Assembly: GCA_965205995.1 (NCBI GenBank)
Contig: OZ242200.1
Location: 3,410,001 to 3,474,000 of the forward strand
DNA from: MPNO01 sp965205995
Lineage (GTDB): Bacteria > Pseudomonadota > Alphaproteobacteria > MPNO01
Direction of reading: 5' to 3'
Length of the DNA: 64,000 nucleotides
The notes under the pieces were generated by a model. It worked only from the letters and a program-made list of their open reading frames with translations, had not been told where the DNA came from and ran no database searches. A program made the position numbers and the translations under genes. Below, in pieces: positions 51,507-60,043 of this stretch (positions within the stretch are counted from its first letter, which is position 1; each line of letters opens with the position of its first letter).

Positions 51507-52409
51507 ATGAAATACCGCTATTTGGACTGGTCGATCGAATCCTCGGCCCAGAACCCCGGCGACAATGCGATCGGCATTCTCACCCTCAACCGGCCCGACC
51601 ACGCCAACGCCATCGGCCCCCGCATGACCATGGAGCTGCATCAACTGGTCGACGAGATCGCCCATTCCTCCGTCCGGGTGGTCATCGTCACCGGCGCCGG
51701 CGGCAATTTCTCGGGCGGCGGCGACCTGCAGATCGAGACCATGCCGATGGAGGACCAGAAGGACGAGTGGACCGATTACGGGGTCAAGGGCGAGTACGGC
51801 GAGATGCTGGTCTGGTTCGCCAATGACTATTTCCACATCGTCGCCCAGCGCATGTGCCGCAAGCTGGAGGATCTGCCGCAGGTGACCATTGCCGCGGTCG
51901 ACGGAATCGCCGTCGGCATCGGGCTGGAGATGGCGGTCTCCTGCGACTTGAGGATCGTCGCGGACCGCGTCCGCTTCGCCGAGATCGCGGTGCCGGCGGG
52001 GTTCATGAGCGAATGGAGCGCGCCGCGCAGCCTGCCCGGGCTGATCGGCCAGACCAGGGCCAACGAGATGATCCTGACCGGCCGCTTCGTCTTCGCCGAG
52101 GAGGCCGAACGGATCGGCCTGGTCAACAAGGCGGTGCCGGCGGAGTCCCTGCTCGACGAGGCCCGCGCCTGGGCCGGGCGGATGTGCACCTATCCAGCGC
52201 TCGGGCTCAAATACGCGAAAGAGACCATCCGGCTCTACCAGAACCAGAACCGGCTCAAGGAGCATGGCGAGGTCGAGATGGACCGCATCTTCGAGATCAC
52301 CCGCACCGCCGATTGCGCGGAGGGAATCGAGGCGTTCCTGGAGAAGCGCGCGCCGGTCTATCACCCCGGCGCGCCGGTCGACAAACGCGCGCGCTGGCAG
52401 GACGACTGA
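51507..52409 (+). CDS. enoyl-CoA hydratase/isomerase family protein
   Basis: 300-residue crotonase. GAGGNFSGGGDLQIE (about residue 70) and VDGIAVGIGLEMAVSCDLRI (about residue 132) make the oxyanion hole; RFAEIAVPAGFMSEWSAPRS is the catalytic loop, with one Glu kept. The protein is longer than usual, with an insertion near residue 95 (DEWTDYGVKGEYGEM). ATG 51507 has only a weak ribosome-binding site. Single gene between two flavoprotein loci. Confidence 0.85.
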   Translation: MKYRYLDWSIESSAQNPGDNAIGILTLNRPDHANAIGPRMTMELHQLVDEIAHSSVRVVIVTGAGGNFSGGGDLQIETMPMEDQKDEWTDYGVKGEYGEMLVWFANDYFHIVAQRMCRKLEDLPQVTIAAVDGIAVGIGLEMAVSCDLRIVADRVRFAEIAVPAGFMSEWSAPRSLPGLIGQTRANEMILTGRFVFAEEAERIGLVNKAVPAESLLDEARAWAGRMCTYPALGLKYAKETIRLYQNQNRLKEHGEVEMDRIFEITRTADCAEGIEAFLEKRAPVYHPGAPVDKRARWQDD

Positions 52410-52432
52410 CCGGCCGGCGCGAAACCGGGGAG

Positions 52433-53206
52433 TCAGACGCGCCCGGCGATGCCGGCGTCGAGATCGACCCCGCCCCCGGCGAAGGCCCGTTCGGCCGCGT
52501 CGACGAAGGCTTCCGCCTCGTCCTCGGTCATCGCGCCCCGGAACATCTCCCGGCGCATCGACACCCGCTGCGCGCTGATCGCCCGGATCGCGTCCGTCAT
52601 CCCGGCGAGATCGGCCTCGCCGCCGATCAGCGATACCGCCTCGCGCGCCATTTCCTTGTAGTGGTCGCGCTCGTCGTCATAGATCACCTTCATCGCCCGC
52701 GCGGTCATCTCGTTGAGCGTGCTGCCGGAGAGCTTCGCGCCCTCGCGGAACAGCCGCGCGCCGCCGCCCTCGGTGAAGCCGACGGCCGCGCGTTCGATGG
52801 CGGAACCCGACTGGACATAGGACCGGCGCAGATCGCCGAGCTTCTTTTCCTCGGGGAGCTGAGCCGTGTCGTCCGGCGAGATCGGCCGGCCGACCAGATG
52901 CTCGAACACGTCGGCGAGCAGCGAATAGTGGTTGAACTCGTCCGCCAGCTGGGTGAGGCGGAAATGGAACTCGCGCCGCGGGATGGTCTTGTCGACCTCG
53001 GGAAAGCACTCGACCAGCAGGGCGAGCTCGCGATGCAGCCCGTTGAAATAGCCGTCGACCGGGTTGAGCTCCTTCCAGAGCTGGGCCCTGAGATAGAAGA
53101 CGTGATCGTCCTCGCCGGCCGTCGCGTAGAAACGCCTCGCGATCTCGCCCTCGGCCTCCCAGTAGGGCCAGGCGGCGGCGAGCAAGGCGTGCTCGGTTGC
53201 CGTCAT
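52433..53206 (-). CDS. ferritin-like diiron protein of unknown substrate
   Basis: 257 residues, all-helical. Two ExxH motifs, LADEFNHYSLL (Glu90, His93) and YDDERDHYKEM (Glu179, His182), each preceded in the helix before by a Glu (HRELALL about 60 and GFTEGGG 146), give the complete ligand set of a four-helix diiron site. It may be a diiron oxidase, hydroxylase or iron-storage-like protein. I do not recognise a characterised orthologue. ATG 53206 follows GGAGAAAG. Divergent from the flavoprotein/2Fe-2S pair. Confidence 0.7.
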   Translation of the reverse strand: MTATEHALLAAAWPYWEAEGEIARRFYATAGEDDHVFYLRAQLWKELNPVDGYFNGLHRELALLVECFPEVDKTIPRREFHFRLTQLADEFNHYSLLADVFEHLVGRPISPDDTAQLPEEKKLGDLRRSYVQSGSAIERAAVGFTEGGGARLFREGAKLSGSTLNEMTARAMKVIYDDERDHYKEMAREAVSLIGGEADLAGMTDAIRAISAQRVSMRREMFRGAMTEDEAEAFVDAAERAFAGGGVDLDAGIAGRV

Positions 53207-53261
53207 GTCTTTCTCCGCAATTCCGCCGCGATGATAGCCGCGGCCGCGCCGGCGGCAAACG

Positions 53262-53290
53262 TTGCGGGTCTTCCGGCGCTTTGAGAGAAT
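53262..53290 (+). promoter_or_regulatory. promoter candidate giving a leaderless flavoprotein mRNA
   Basis: TTGCGG (53262-53267), 17-nt spacer, GAGAAT (53285-53290). The ATG is only 6 nt after the -10, so transcription would start at or near the A of ATG. Confidence 0.3.
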
Positions 53291-53296
53291 GCGCCG

Positions 53297-55012
53297 ATGC
53301 CGCAACTCGAAACCGACGTGCTGGTGATCGGCGCCGGCGGCGCCGGCATGTACGCCGCGGTCGCCGCCGCCCGCGCGGGCGCGCGCGTGGTGCTGGTCGA
53401 CAAGAGCCTGGTCGGGCGCGGCGGGGCGACGATCATGGCCCAGATGACCGTCGCCGCCGCGGTCGGCGAGTGGGAGCCCGATCACTGGACCCACCACCTC
53501 GCCGACACCGTCGAAGCCGGGCGCGGCCTTTGCAACGAGCGCCTCGCGGCGATCCTCTGCGAGGAGGCGCCGGTCAGGATCGCGGAGATGGATTCCTGGC
53601 GCGTGGGCTGGGCGCGCGAGGACGGCCGCATGCGGGCGGTGATGGCGCCCGGCCACAAGATCCCGCGCTGCGTCTATGTCGATTTCCTCAATACCGGCCC
53701 GGCGGTCGCCAAGACGCTCCGCACCCGGGTGGCGCAGGGCGCGGGGATCGCGCGGGTGAGCGGGGTTTCGATCGCCGATCTCGTGGTGCACGGCGACCGG
53801 GCCGCGGGCGCGGTCGGGATCAATCTCGAAGACGGCCGGCCGGTCGGCATCGCGGCATCGGCGGTGATCCTCGCCGCCGGCGGCCTCACCCGGCTGTTCC
53901 GGCGCAACAGCGCCTCGGCCAATATGGGCGGCGATGGCTACGCGCTCGCGCTGAACGCGGGCGCCGAGTTGATCGACATGGAGTTTCCCCAGTTCTTCCC
54001 GATCGGCCATCTGGCGCCGCGGCTGGTCGGCATGGACCCGATCATGTGGGACCCGTTCCGCTACAAGCTCGGCGGGCGGCTGCTCAACGGCAATATGGAC
54101 GAGTTCATCGAGAACTACGGCGAGCGGGATTCGGGCGTCTATACCGCGCCGCGCGACGTCACCTCCTACGCCATCGTCAAGGAATGCGAGGCCGGGCGGG
54201 GCTCCCCCAATGGCGGGGCGTATCTCAGCTTCGAGCACATCCCGGAACCGGAGCTAAGGCTCGCCTTCGGCCCGGTCATCGACCGGCTGGCGAAGAACGG
54301 GATCGACCTGACCGAGCGCCCCATCGAGGTGGCGCCGATCGCCCACTACCATATGGGCGGGATCCGGGTCGACGACCGGATGGAGACCCGCATCCAGGGG
54401 CTGTACGCCGCCGGAGAGGCGGTCGGCGGCGCGAACGGCGCCAACCGGTTGTCGGGAAACGCGATCCCGGAGGCCTTCGTGTTCGGCGAGCGCGCCGGGC
54501 GCTTCGCTGCGGAGCGCCGAGAGGAAGCCGGGGCCTGGCGAGGCAAGGACGATGCGCGGGCGGAGCGGCTGGTGGACGCCGCGCATGGCAGCGGCGGCGG
54601 CGACGCGGCCGGTCTCGGCGGGCTGCTGCGCGAGCTCCAGGCGCTGATGTGGGACGATGTGGGCCTGCTCCGCACCGGACGAGGGCTGGCAAGCGCGCTC
54701 GGCCGGATCCGCGAGATGCGGAGTCGCGACCTGCCTTCCCTCGCGCCCGGGCGCAAGACCCGTTTCGATCACGCCCTGCTCGACTGGCTGGATTTGCGGG
54801 CCTCGGTGCTGGCCGCGGAATCGGTGGCGCTCGCCGCGCTCAACCGCAAGGAGAGCCGGGGCGCGCATCAGCGCGAGGATTTCGTCGCGACCGACCCGGC
54901 CTATGCGCGGAACCAGATCGTGCGTCTGTCGGATGACGGCGCGCTCGAATGCGGCTGGGCCGGGATCGTCGAAGCGCCGCACGCGCGGGCGCCGCTGGAG
55001 GCGGCGGAATGA
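53297..55012 (+). CDS. fumarate reductase/succinate dehydrogenase-type flavoprotein
   Basis: 571 residues. VLVIGAGGAGMYAAVAAARAG binds FAD, VILAAGGLTRLF (about residue 195) is the second FAD contact, AHYHMGGIRVDD and GLYAAGEAVGGANGANRL-SGNAI match the substrate and FAD sites. The covalent-FAD His motif of SdhA is missing (GRGGATIMAQMTVAA instead), so FAD is probably non-covalent. Pairs with a small 2Fe-2S protein by an ATGA overlap. It may reduce or oxidise an unsaturated acid in the cytoplasm. Confidence 0.85.
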   Translation: MPQLETDVLVIGAGGAGMYAAVAAARAGARVVLVDKSLVGRGGATIMAQMTVAAAVGEWEPDHWTHHLADTVEAGRGLCNERLAAILCEEAPVRIAEMDSWRVGWAREDGRMRAVMAPGHKIPRCVYVDFLNTGPAVAKTLRTRVAQGAGIARVSGVSIADLVVHGDRAAGAVGINLEDGRPVGIAASAVILAAGGLTRLFRRNSASANMGGDGYALALNAGAELIDMEFPQFFPIGHLAPRLVGMDPIMWDPFRYKLGGRLLNGNMDEFIENYGERDSGVYTAPRDVTSYAIVKECEAGRGSPNGGAYLSFEHIPEPELRLAFGPVIDRLAKNGIDLTERPIEVAPIAHYHMGGIRVDDRMETRIQGLYAAGEAVGGANGANRLSGNAIPEAFVFGERAGRFAAERREEAGAWRGKDDARAERLVDAAHGSGGGDAAGLGGLLRELQALMWDDVGLLRTGRGLASALGRIREMRSRDLPSLAPGRKTRFDHALLDWLDLRASVLAAESVALAALNRKESRGAHQREDFVATDPAYARNQIVRLSDDGALECGWAGIVEAPHARAPLEAAE

Positions 55013-55365
55013 GCGGCGACAGCGTCACCATCCGGGTCCGCCGCGGGACCCCCGACGAGCCGTCCCGCATCGAGACCTTCACCATCCCCTATACCGACGG
55101 CATGTCGGTGCTGGACGCGGTGATGTGGGTGCGGGGCCATGTCGATTCGACGCTCGCCATCCGCTACGCCTGCATCAACGCCAATGCCTGCAAGGAATGC
55201 ATGGTCCGGGTCGACGGCAAGACCGGCTATGCCTGCACCTCCCGCCTCTCCGCCGGCGGCGCGTTGATCGAGCCGCTCGACAACAAGGCGCTGATCCGCG
55301 ACCTGGTGACCGATATCGTGCCGCCCAAGGAGCGCCTCGACGCCCATCTCGCCGAGGATGGCTGA
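55009..55365 (+). CDS. short 2Fe-2S ferredoxin-type subunit (SdhB N-terminal-like)
   Basis: 118 residues. IRYACINANACKECMVRVDG and KTGYACTSRL hold four Cys (C-x5-C-x2-C-x11-C) for one 2Fe-2S cluster, as in the N-terminal domain of SdhB/FrdB. The C-terminal domain with the 4Fe-4S and 3Fe-4S clusters (about 120 residues) is absent, and no membrane subunits follow. So it is a compact electron carrier for the upstream flavoprotein, not a respiratory complex II. Coupled by ATGA at 55009. Confidence 0.85.
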   Translation: MSGDSVTIRVRRGTPDEPSRIETFTIPYTDGMSVLDAVMWVRGHVDSTLAIRYACINANACKECMVRVDGKTGYACTSRLSAGGALIEPLDNKALIRDLVTDIVPPKERLDAHLAEDG

Positions 55366-55399
55366 ACGGCAAGCGGTACGGGTCGATAGCGGTCTTCGC

Positions 55400-56449
55400 T
55401 TACAGCACGGTCCATATCGTCTCGGAAAATCCGCAGGCTTCGCAGTCCCGGGAATACTCCGTGTTCCGCTTGCGGATCCGCACCCCCCTGCCCCGGCGTC
55501 CTTTGGCGCCGCATGAAGCGCACACCGCAGGCATCGGCGTGTCCCGTCCGCAGGCGCCGCATCGCCAGTGATAGGAATTCTGCCCCCAGCGCGCGGTGAG
55601 CTCCTTCCCGGTGCAAAAATTGCACACTGCTTCGTGTGTCCGCATGGCGCGAACGCAATCGCCTTTGTCTTCCTTCGGAAATTGCGCGGGAGACGAATTG
55701 CCGGAGCACTCCGCATGCCGCGCCCCGAGAAACCTTGCCACCTTCGCGGCTTCCCGCGGCTCCAAGCTCCACAGCCCGTATTCGCCGGCCGGTCGATAGC
55801 CCGATAGCCAGGAGCCGCTGCGATGCCGATCGAGTTCCTGGACGACCTTGTCGGGGACCAGCTCCGCCCGGGTGAGGATCAGCCTAAGCGGTTTCCGGGG
55901 CTCTTTCCGACCATCGAGCCTGATCATCCCCCTGTAAGGCATCGCGATGACCAGCTGGATCGGTGCTTGCGCGAAGCCGCGCTGGTCCCTTCCACGCCCC
56001 AGCCCGGCGATGGCGGGCAGCCCGAAGAACCGCCTTCCGACCAATTCCTTCCGATGGCGCTGCAGGAGCGTTCTGAGGAATTCGGACTGCCGCCGCGCCT
56101 GTCGAATGGGAGTGGCCGCACACGTCCCGCTCTGCGGATCCACGCGACGCCAGCCGTCGCCGCCCGAGCCATCGGTTGAAACCCGCACGTCCTGCATCGC
56201 CGACTTGCTCTCGACGATGAACATCCCCCAGCGATGCACGATCAGGTGGTCGATCCGGCACACCCCGTGGGCGCCGTCCCGGTCCGGCTGGTGCGGATCC
56301 ACGAGCCGCAGACCGTTGAACAGCTGCACCTCCGGGTCTTGCCCGAAACTGCGGTTCAGGTAGTGCGCGATTTGCGCTTCCGCCGCAGCGCCGGCTCGCT
56401 GGCGGGGGTCCGGCTTCGCGGTCTCGGGTCGGTATTGCTTCGCGTTCAT
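55400..56449 (-). CDS. NERD-domain protein with C-terminal zinc ribbons
   Basis: 349 residues. The N-terminal half has the nuclease-related-domain (NERD) pattern: AGAAAEAQIAHYLNRSFG, LFNGLRLVDP, CRIDHLIVHRWGMFIVESKS, where Asp and Glu/Lys mimic a restriction-endonuclease core. The C-terminus has four CxxC pairs (VCNFC, RCGAC, VCASC, DCEAC), likely two zinc ribbons for nucleic-acid binding. NERD proteins are linked to DNA processing and sometimes to defence. ATG 56449 has no strong ribosome-binding site. Flanked by a repeat fragment. Confidence 0.75.
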   Translation of the reverse strand: MNAKQYRPETAKPDPRQRAGAAAEAQIAHYLNRSFGQDPEVQLFNGLRLVDPHQPDRDGAHGVCRIDHLIVHRWGMFIVESKSAMQDVRVSTDGSGGDGWRRVDPQSGTCAATPIRQARRQSEFLRTLLQRHRKELVGRRFFGLPAIAGLGRGRDQRGFAQAPIQLVIAMPYRGMIRLDGRKEPRKPLRLILTRAELVPDKVVQELDRHRSGSWLSGYRPAGEYGLWSLEPREAAKVARFLGARHAECSGNSSPAQFPKEDKGDCVRAMRTHEAVCNFCTGKELTARWGQNSYHWRCGACGRDTPMPAVCASCGAKGRRGRGVRIRKRNTEYSRDCEACGFSETIWTVL

Positions 56450-56615
56450 CTCGAATACTGCCGGGAGGGGACAACGGGTATCGCCGCCGATCGGCGCTCG
56501 GAGGACTGACGTCTCATGCGCATACAGGGAATTAGTGCGGAACGGGCAGGTCTCGCCTGAGGCAAATCGTCGCGGCCATCGCGGCGGGCCGATGGATCCG
56601 CCAGACATCAAGGGG

Positions 56616-56630
56616 CCGTATCGAGGGACG
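56616..56630. repeat. REP fragment
   Basis: CCGTATCGAGGGACG equals one outer arm of the REP-like element found at 7710 and 49746. Only about 15 bp remain, between the NERD gene and the VanA-like gene. Confidence 0.5.
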
Positions 56631-56638
56631 GGCGGCCC

Positions 56639-57658
56639 TCAGCCCTCTTCGGCGATCAGCCGGTCGAGCACGCGGCGGGCGGCGAGCACCCCGGCATCGG
56701 CGTTGATGTCGATCTGCGGCAATCCGGCGGGCATCGTCTCGATGCTCCGCTGCTGCGCCTCGATCAGCCCGACATCCTCGCCGAACGTCGTCTCCGCGGC
56801 CTCCGCCAGATAGGCGGTGACCGAATCGTCGCCGAGATTGAAGCCGCGCGCGTGGTGCCAGAAATAATGCGCCGTGGTTGCGGTCTCCGGGGTGATGGTG
56901 TGGTTGGAATACATCTCGATCCCGCCCGCCCGGTTCCCCTCGCGGGCGCCCGCCCCTTCCGGGGCGCAGCCGACATCGATCACGACATGGCTCGGCGGCG
57001 TCCAGGTGATGAGCTGCCAGCGGTCGACGTCGTAGTCGATTCCGCCGGCGCGCGAGAACATCCCCGGCGGCTTGCCGCCCATGATCCAGCGGTCGACATG
57101 GACCCGGTCGCCTTCGCGGCTGACCTCGACCGGGAACTCGGCGACCCGGTCGGTGCCGAGGGTCGCCCCGTGGACGAACTGCACATGCGACAGGTCGAGC
57201 AGATTGTCGACGATCAGGCGGTAGCCGCCGGCGACATGGAACCGGCCGTGGACCGATTTCCACGCCGGGTCGTCGTTCCAGCGATAGTCGGGGACCAGCG
57301 CCGCATCGGCGCGCGCGGGATCGCCCATCCAGATCCAGACGAAGCGGTCGCGCTCGACCACGGGGTAGGATTCCACCCGGGCGCCCGGCGGCACCCCGGT
57401 CTGGCCCGGCACCTCGATACAGCGCCCGTCTTTGGCGAACAGGAGGCCGTGATAGCCGCAGCGTATCCCGCTTTGCTCGATGCGGCCATGCGAGAGCGGG
57501 GCCTGGCGGTGGATGCAGCGATCGGCGAGCGCTGCGATCCCCCCGTCCTCGCCGCGGAACAGCACCACCGGCCGATCGAGGATGCGCCGCGCCAGCGGCG
57601 CTTCGCCGATCTCGTCGTCCCACGAAGCGGCGTACCAGCAGTTCCTGAGAAAGCCCAT
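56639..57658 (-). CDS. Rieske oxygenase (vanillate O-demethylase VanA-like)
   Basis: 339 residues. MGFLRNCWYAASWDDEI is the typical start; Rieske ligands Cys48/His50 (CIHRQAP) and Cys67/His70 (CGYHG), iron site in DNLLDLSHVQFVHG (His158, His163). VanA-type enzymes demethylate or hydroxylate methoxy- and other aromatic acids and need a separate reductase. It follows the molybdenum hydroxylase gene by 11 nt, last in an SDR-hydroxylase-Rieske unit. Confidence 0.9.
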   Translation of the reverse strand: MGFLRNCWYAASWDDEIGEAPLARRILDRPVVLFRGEDGGIAALADRCIHRQAPLSHGRIEQSGIRCGYHGLLFAKDGRCIEVPGQTGVPPGARVESYPVVERDRFVWIWMGDPARADAALVPDYRWNDDPAWKSVHGRFHVAGGYRLIVDNLLDLSHVQFVHGATLGTDRVAEFPVEVSREGDRVHVDRWIMGGKPPGMFSRAGGIDYDVDRWQLITWTPPSHVVIDVGCAPEGAGAREGNRAGGIEMYSNHTITPETATTAHYFWHHARGFNLGDDSVTAYLAEAAETTFGEDVGLIEAQQRSIETMPAGLPQIDINADAGVLAARRVLDRLIAEEG

Positions 57659-57669
57659 GCGGCGCTCCG

Positions 57670-60015
57670 TCAGCCTCGCGCGGCGGCGACCGCCGCGGCG
57701 ATCCGGTCGGGGGCGATCGGCACATCGTCGATGAGGATGCCGAATGGCGCAAGTGCGTCCTCGACCGCCGCGGCGATGGCGGCGGGCGCCGGGATCACCC
57801 CGCCCTCGCCCGCGCCCTTGGCGCCGAGCGGGTTGAGCGGGGTCGGCGACTCGGTGTGGGTCAGGCCGAGTCTCGGAGTCTCGCAGGCGCCGGGCATCAG
57901 GTACTCGCCGAAATTGACGGTCATCGGCTGCCCGGCATCGTCGAACACCATGCGCTCATAGAGCGCGCTGCCGATGCCGTGGACCGCCCCGCCGATCACC
58001 TGGCCGTCGACGATCATCGGGTTGATCATCCGCCCGCAATCGTGGACGATTTCGTAGCGCAGGATCTCGACCGCCCCGGTCTCGATGTCGATTTCGACCT
58101 CGGCGACATGGCAGCCATTGCAATAGGTCACGGTTTCCGGGGTGAAGGCGCCGAGCGCCTCCATCCCCGGCTCCATCCCGCCGGGCAGCGCGTAGCCCGG
58201 CTGCCCGGCCAGCGCGCGGGCGATCTCGCCGAGCCCGATCGCCATATCCGGCACCCCGCGGACCCTGACGCTGCCGCCGGCAAGCTCGAGATCCGCGGGC
58301 GCCGCCTCCAGCATGTGGGCGGCGGCCCGGATCGCCTTCTCGGCGAGCGCGGAGGCGGCGACGTGGACCGAGGACCCGGCGGTCACCGCCTGCCGGCTGG
58401 CGAACGCGCCGAGACCGAGGGAAACCGCATCTGTATCTCCGGCTGTGACCTCGACGGCGGCGGGATCGAGCCCGAGGACCGAGGCGCAGACCTGGGCGAG
58501 CGCGGTCTTGAGCCCCTGGCCCTGCGCCGTCGCCCCGGTGGCGATACTCACCCGGCCCGACGGGTTGATCCGGATCCGCGCGGATTCGAAGGGGCCCCGC
58601 CCGGTCCCCTCGACATAGTTGCCGATGCCGATCCCGACATGGCGCCCGGTCTGGCGCAGCGCCGCCTGCCGGTCGCGAAAACCGGCATATCCCGCCGCCT
58701 CCAGCGCCAGCGCCAGGGTCGCCGGATAATCGCCGCTGTCATAGGTCATCGCGGTGCCGTCGCGGTTCTTCACCGGGGTCACGTAGGGCATGGCGTCGGG
58801 CCGGATCAGGTTGCGGCGGCGGATCTCCGCCCGGTCGATGCCGAGCCGGTCGGCGGCCCGGTCGAGCAGCCGTTCCATGGCGAACGTGCCCTGCGGGCGG
58901 CCGGCGCCGCGCACCGGCGTCACCGGCACCTTGTTGGTCGCGGCGAGTTTCATCTCGAGCGAGAACGCCGGCACGACATAGGGGCCGAGCAGGTTGGTGG
59001 CCGCGTTGTAGGGCAGGTTGACGCCGTAGGGCGTGTAGGCGCCGTGGTCGTGGATCAGCGTGCCGCGGATCCCCAGCATCCGCCCGTCGGCGTCGAGCGC
59101 CATCTCCATGTCCCAGAACTGGTCGCGCTCCTGGGTGGTGGCGGTGAAATGCTCGCGCCGGTCCTCGATCCACTTCACCGGGCGGCCGACGATGCGGGCG
59201 GCGAGCGCGACCACCGCCTCTTCGGCGTAGAAGACGAATTTGGGACCGAACCCGCCGCCGACATCGGGGGCGATCACGCGGAGCGCGTCCTCGCCGCAGC
59301 CGAGCAGGTCCGAGAGCACCGCATGCGCGCGATGCGGCATCTGGGTGCCGCTCCATACGGTGAGCTTGCCGTCATTGGGGTCGAGCCGGGCGAGCACGCC
59401 GCGGCACTCGATTGCGTGCCCCAGCCCCTTGTTCTGGTGCATCTCGGCGCGGACGACGTGGCGCGCGGCGGCGAAGGCCCGGCCGCAATCGCCATAGGCC
59501 ATGACGAGCGCGGCGACCAGATTGTCGGGAATCGCGCCGTGGGCGGGGGGCGCGCCCGCCTCCAGCGCGCGGCGGCAATCGATCGCGGGCGCCAGGGGTT
59601 CGTAGTCGATCGCGACCAGGGCGGCGGCGTCCTCGGCGCGATACGCACTGTCCGCGATCGCGACCGCCACCGGCTCGCCGACATAGCGGACCTCGCCATC
59701 GGCGAGGATCGGCGGGTCCAGCACATGCCGGATCGCGCCCGAGGGCTGGGCCAGCGGCATGGTCACCCGCGTGACATGCGGCCGCAGGTCGTCGAGGGCG
59801 AGGACCGCCCGGACCCCCGGCGAAGCCTCGGCGGCCGCGCTGTCGATGCCGCGAATCCGGGCATGCGCCTCGCCGCTCCTGACGAACACCGCGTGGAGGA
59901 GGTCGGGGAAGCGCAGATCGTCCACGAAACAAGCCCGTCCGCGCAGCAGCGCCGGGTCCTCGATGCGCGGGAGCGGCTTGCCGAGAGGGTGGGACTCGTC
60001 GGGGACGGCGGTCAA
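57670..60015 (-). CDS. molybdenum hydroxylase (xanthine oxidase family), large subunit
   Basis: 781 residues binding the molybdopterin cytosine dinucleotide cofactor. GKPLPRIEDPALLRGRACFV begins the aldehyde-oxidase a/b hammerhead domain; DVGGGFGPKFVFYAEE contacts the cofactor and NPLGAKGAGEGG carries the active-site Glu. The loop reads TPVRGAGRPQ, without the Cys of CO dehydrogenase, so it is not a CODH; a hydroxylase of N-heterocycles or aldehydes is more likely. TTG 60015 follows GGGGCGG. No small or FAD subunit is adjacent. Confidence 0.9.
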   Translation of the reverse strand: MTAVPDESHPLGKPLPRIEDPALLRGRACFVDDLRFPDLLHAVFVRSGEAHARIRGIDSAAAEASPGVRAVLALDDLRPHVTRVTMPLAQPSGAIRHVLDPPILADGEVRYVGEPVAVAIADSAYRAEDAAALVAIDYEPLAPAIDCRRALEAGAPPAHGAIPDNLVAALVMAYGDCGRAFAAARHVVRAEMHQNKGLGHAIECRGVLARLDPNDGKLTVWSGTQMPHRAHAVLSDLLGCGEDALRVIAPDVGGGFGPKFVFYAEEAVVALAARIVGRPVKWIEDRREHFTATTQERDQFWDMEMALDADGRMLGIRGTLIHDHGAYTPYGVNLPYNAATNLLGPYVVPAFSLEMKLAATNKVPVTPVRGAGRPQGTFAMERLLDRAADRLGIDRAEIRRRNLIRPDAMPYVTPVKNRDGTAMTYDSGDYPATLALALEAAGYAGFRDRQAALRQTGRHVGIGIGNYVEGTGRGPFESARIRINPSGRVSIATGATAQGQGLKTALAQVCASVLGLDPAAVEVTAGDTDAVSLGLGAFASRQAVTAGSSVHVAASALAEKAIRAAAHMLEAAPADLELAGGSVRVRGVPDMAIGLGEIARALAGQPGYALPGGMEPGMEALGAFTPETVTYCNGCHVAEVEIDIETGAVEILRYEIVHDCGRMINPMIVDGQVIGGAVHGIGSALYERMVFDDAGQPMTVNFGEYLMPGACETPRLGLTHTESPTPLNPLGAKGAGEGGVIPAPAAIAAAVEDALAPFGILIDDVPIAPDRIAAAVAAARG

Positions 60016-60043
60016 TGCGCGCCGCCCCGGAATCCGGCCGGGG

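Noticed and set aside
53297..55365. Respiratory succinate dehydrogenase
   Set aside because: No covalent-FAD His, no 3Fe-4S/4Fe-4S domain and no membrane subunits.
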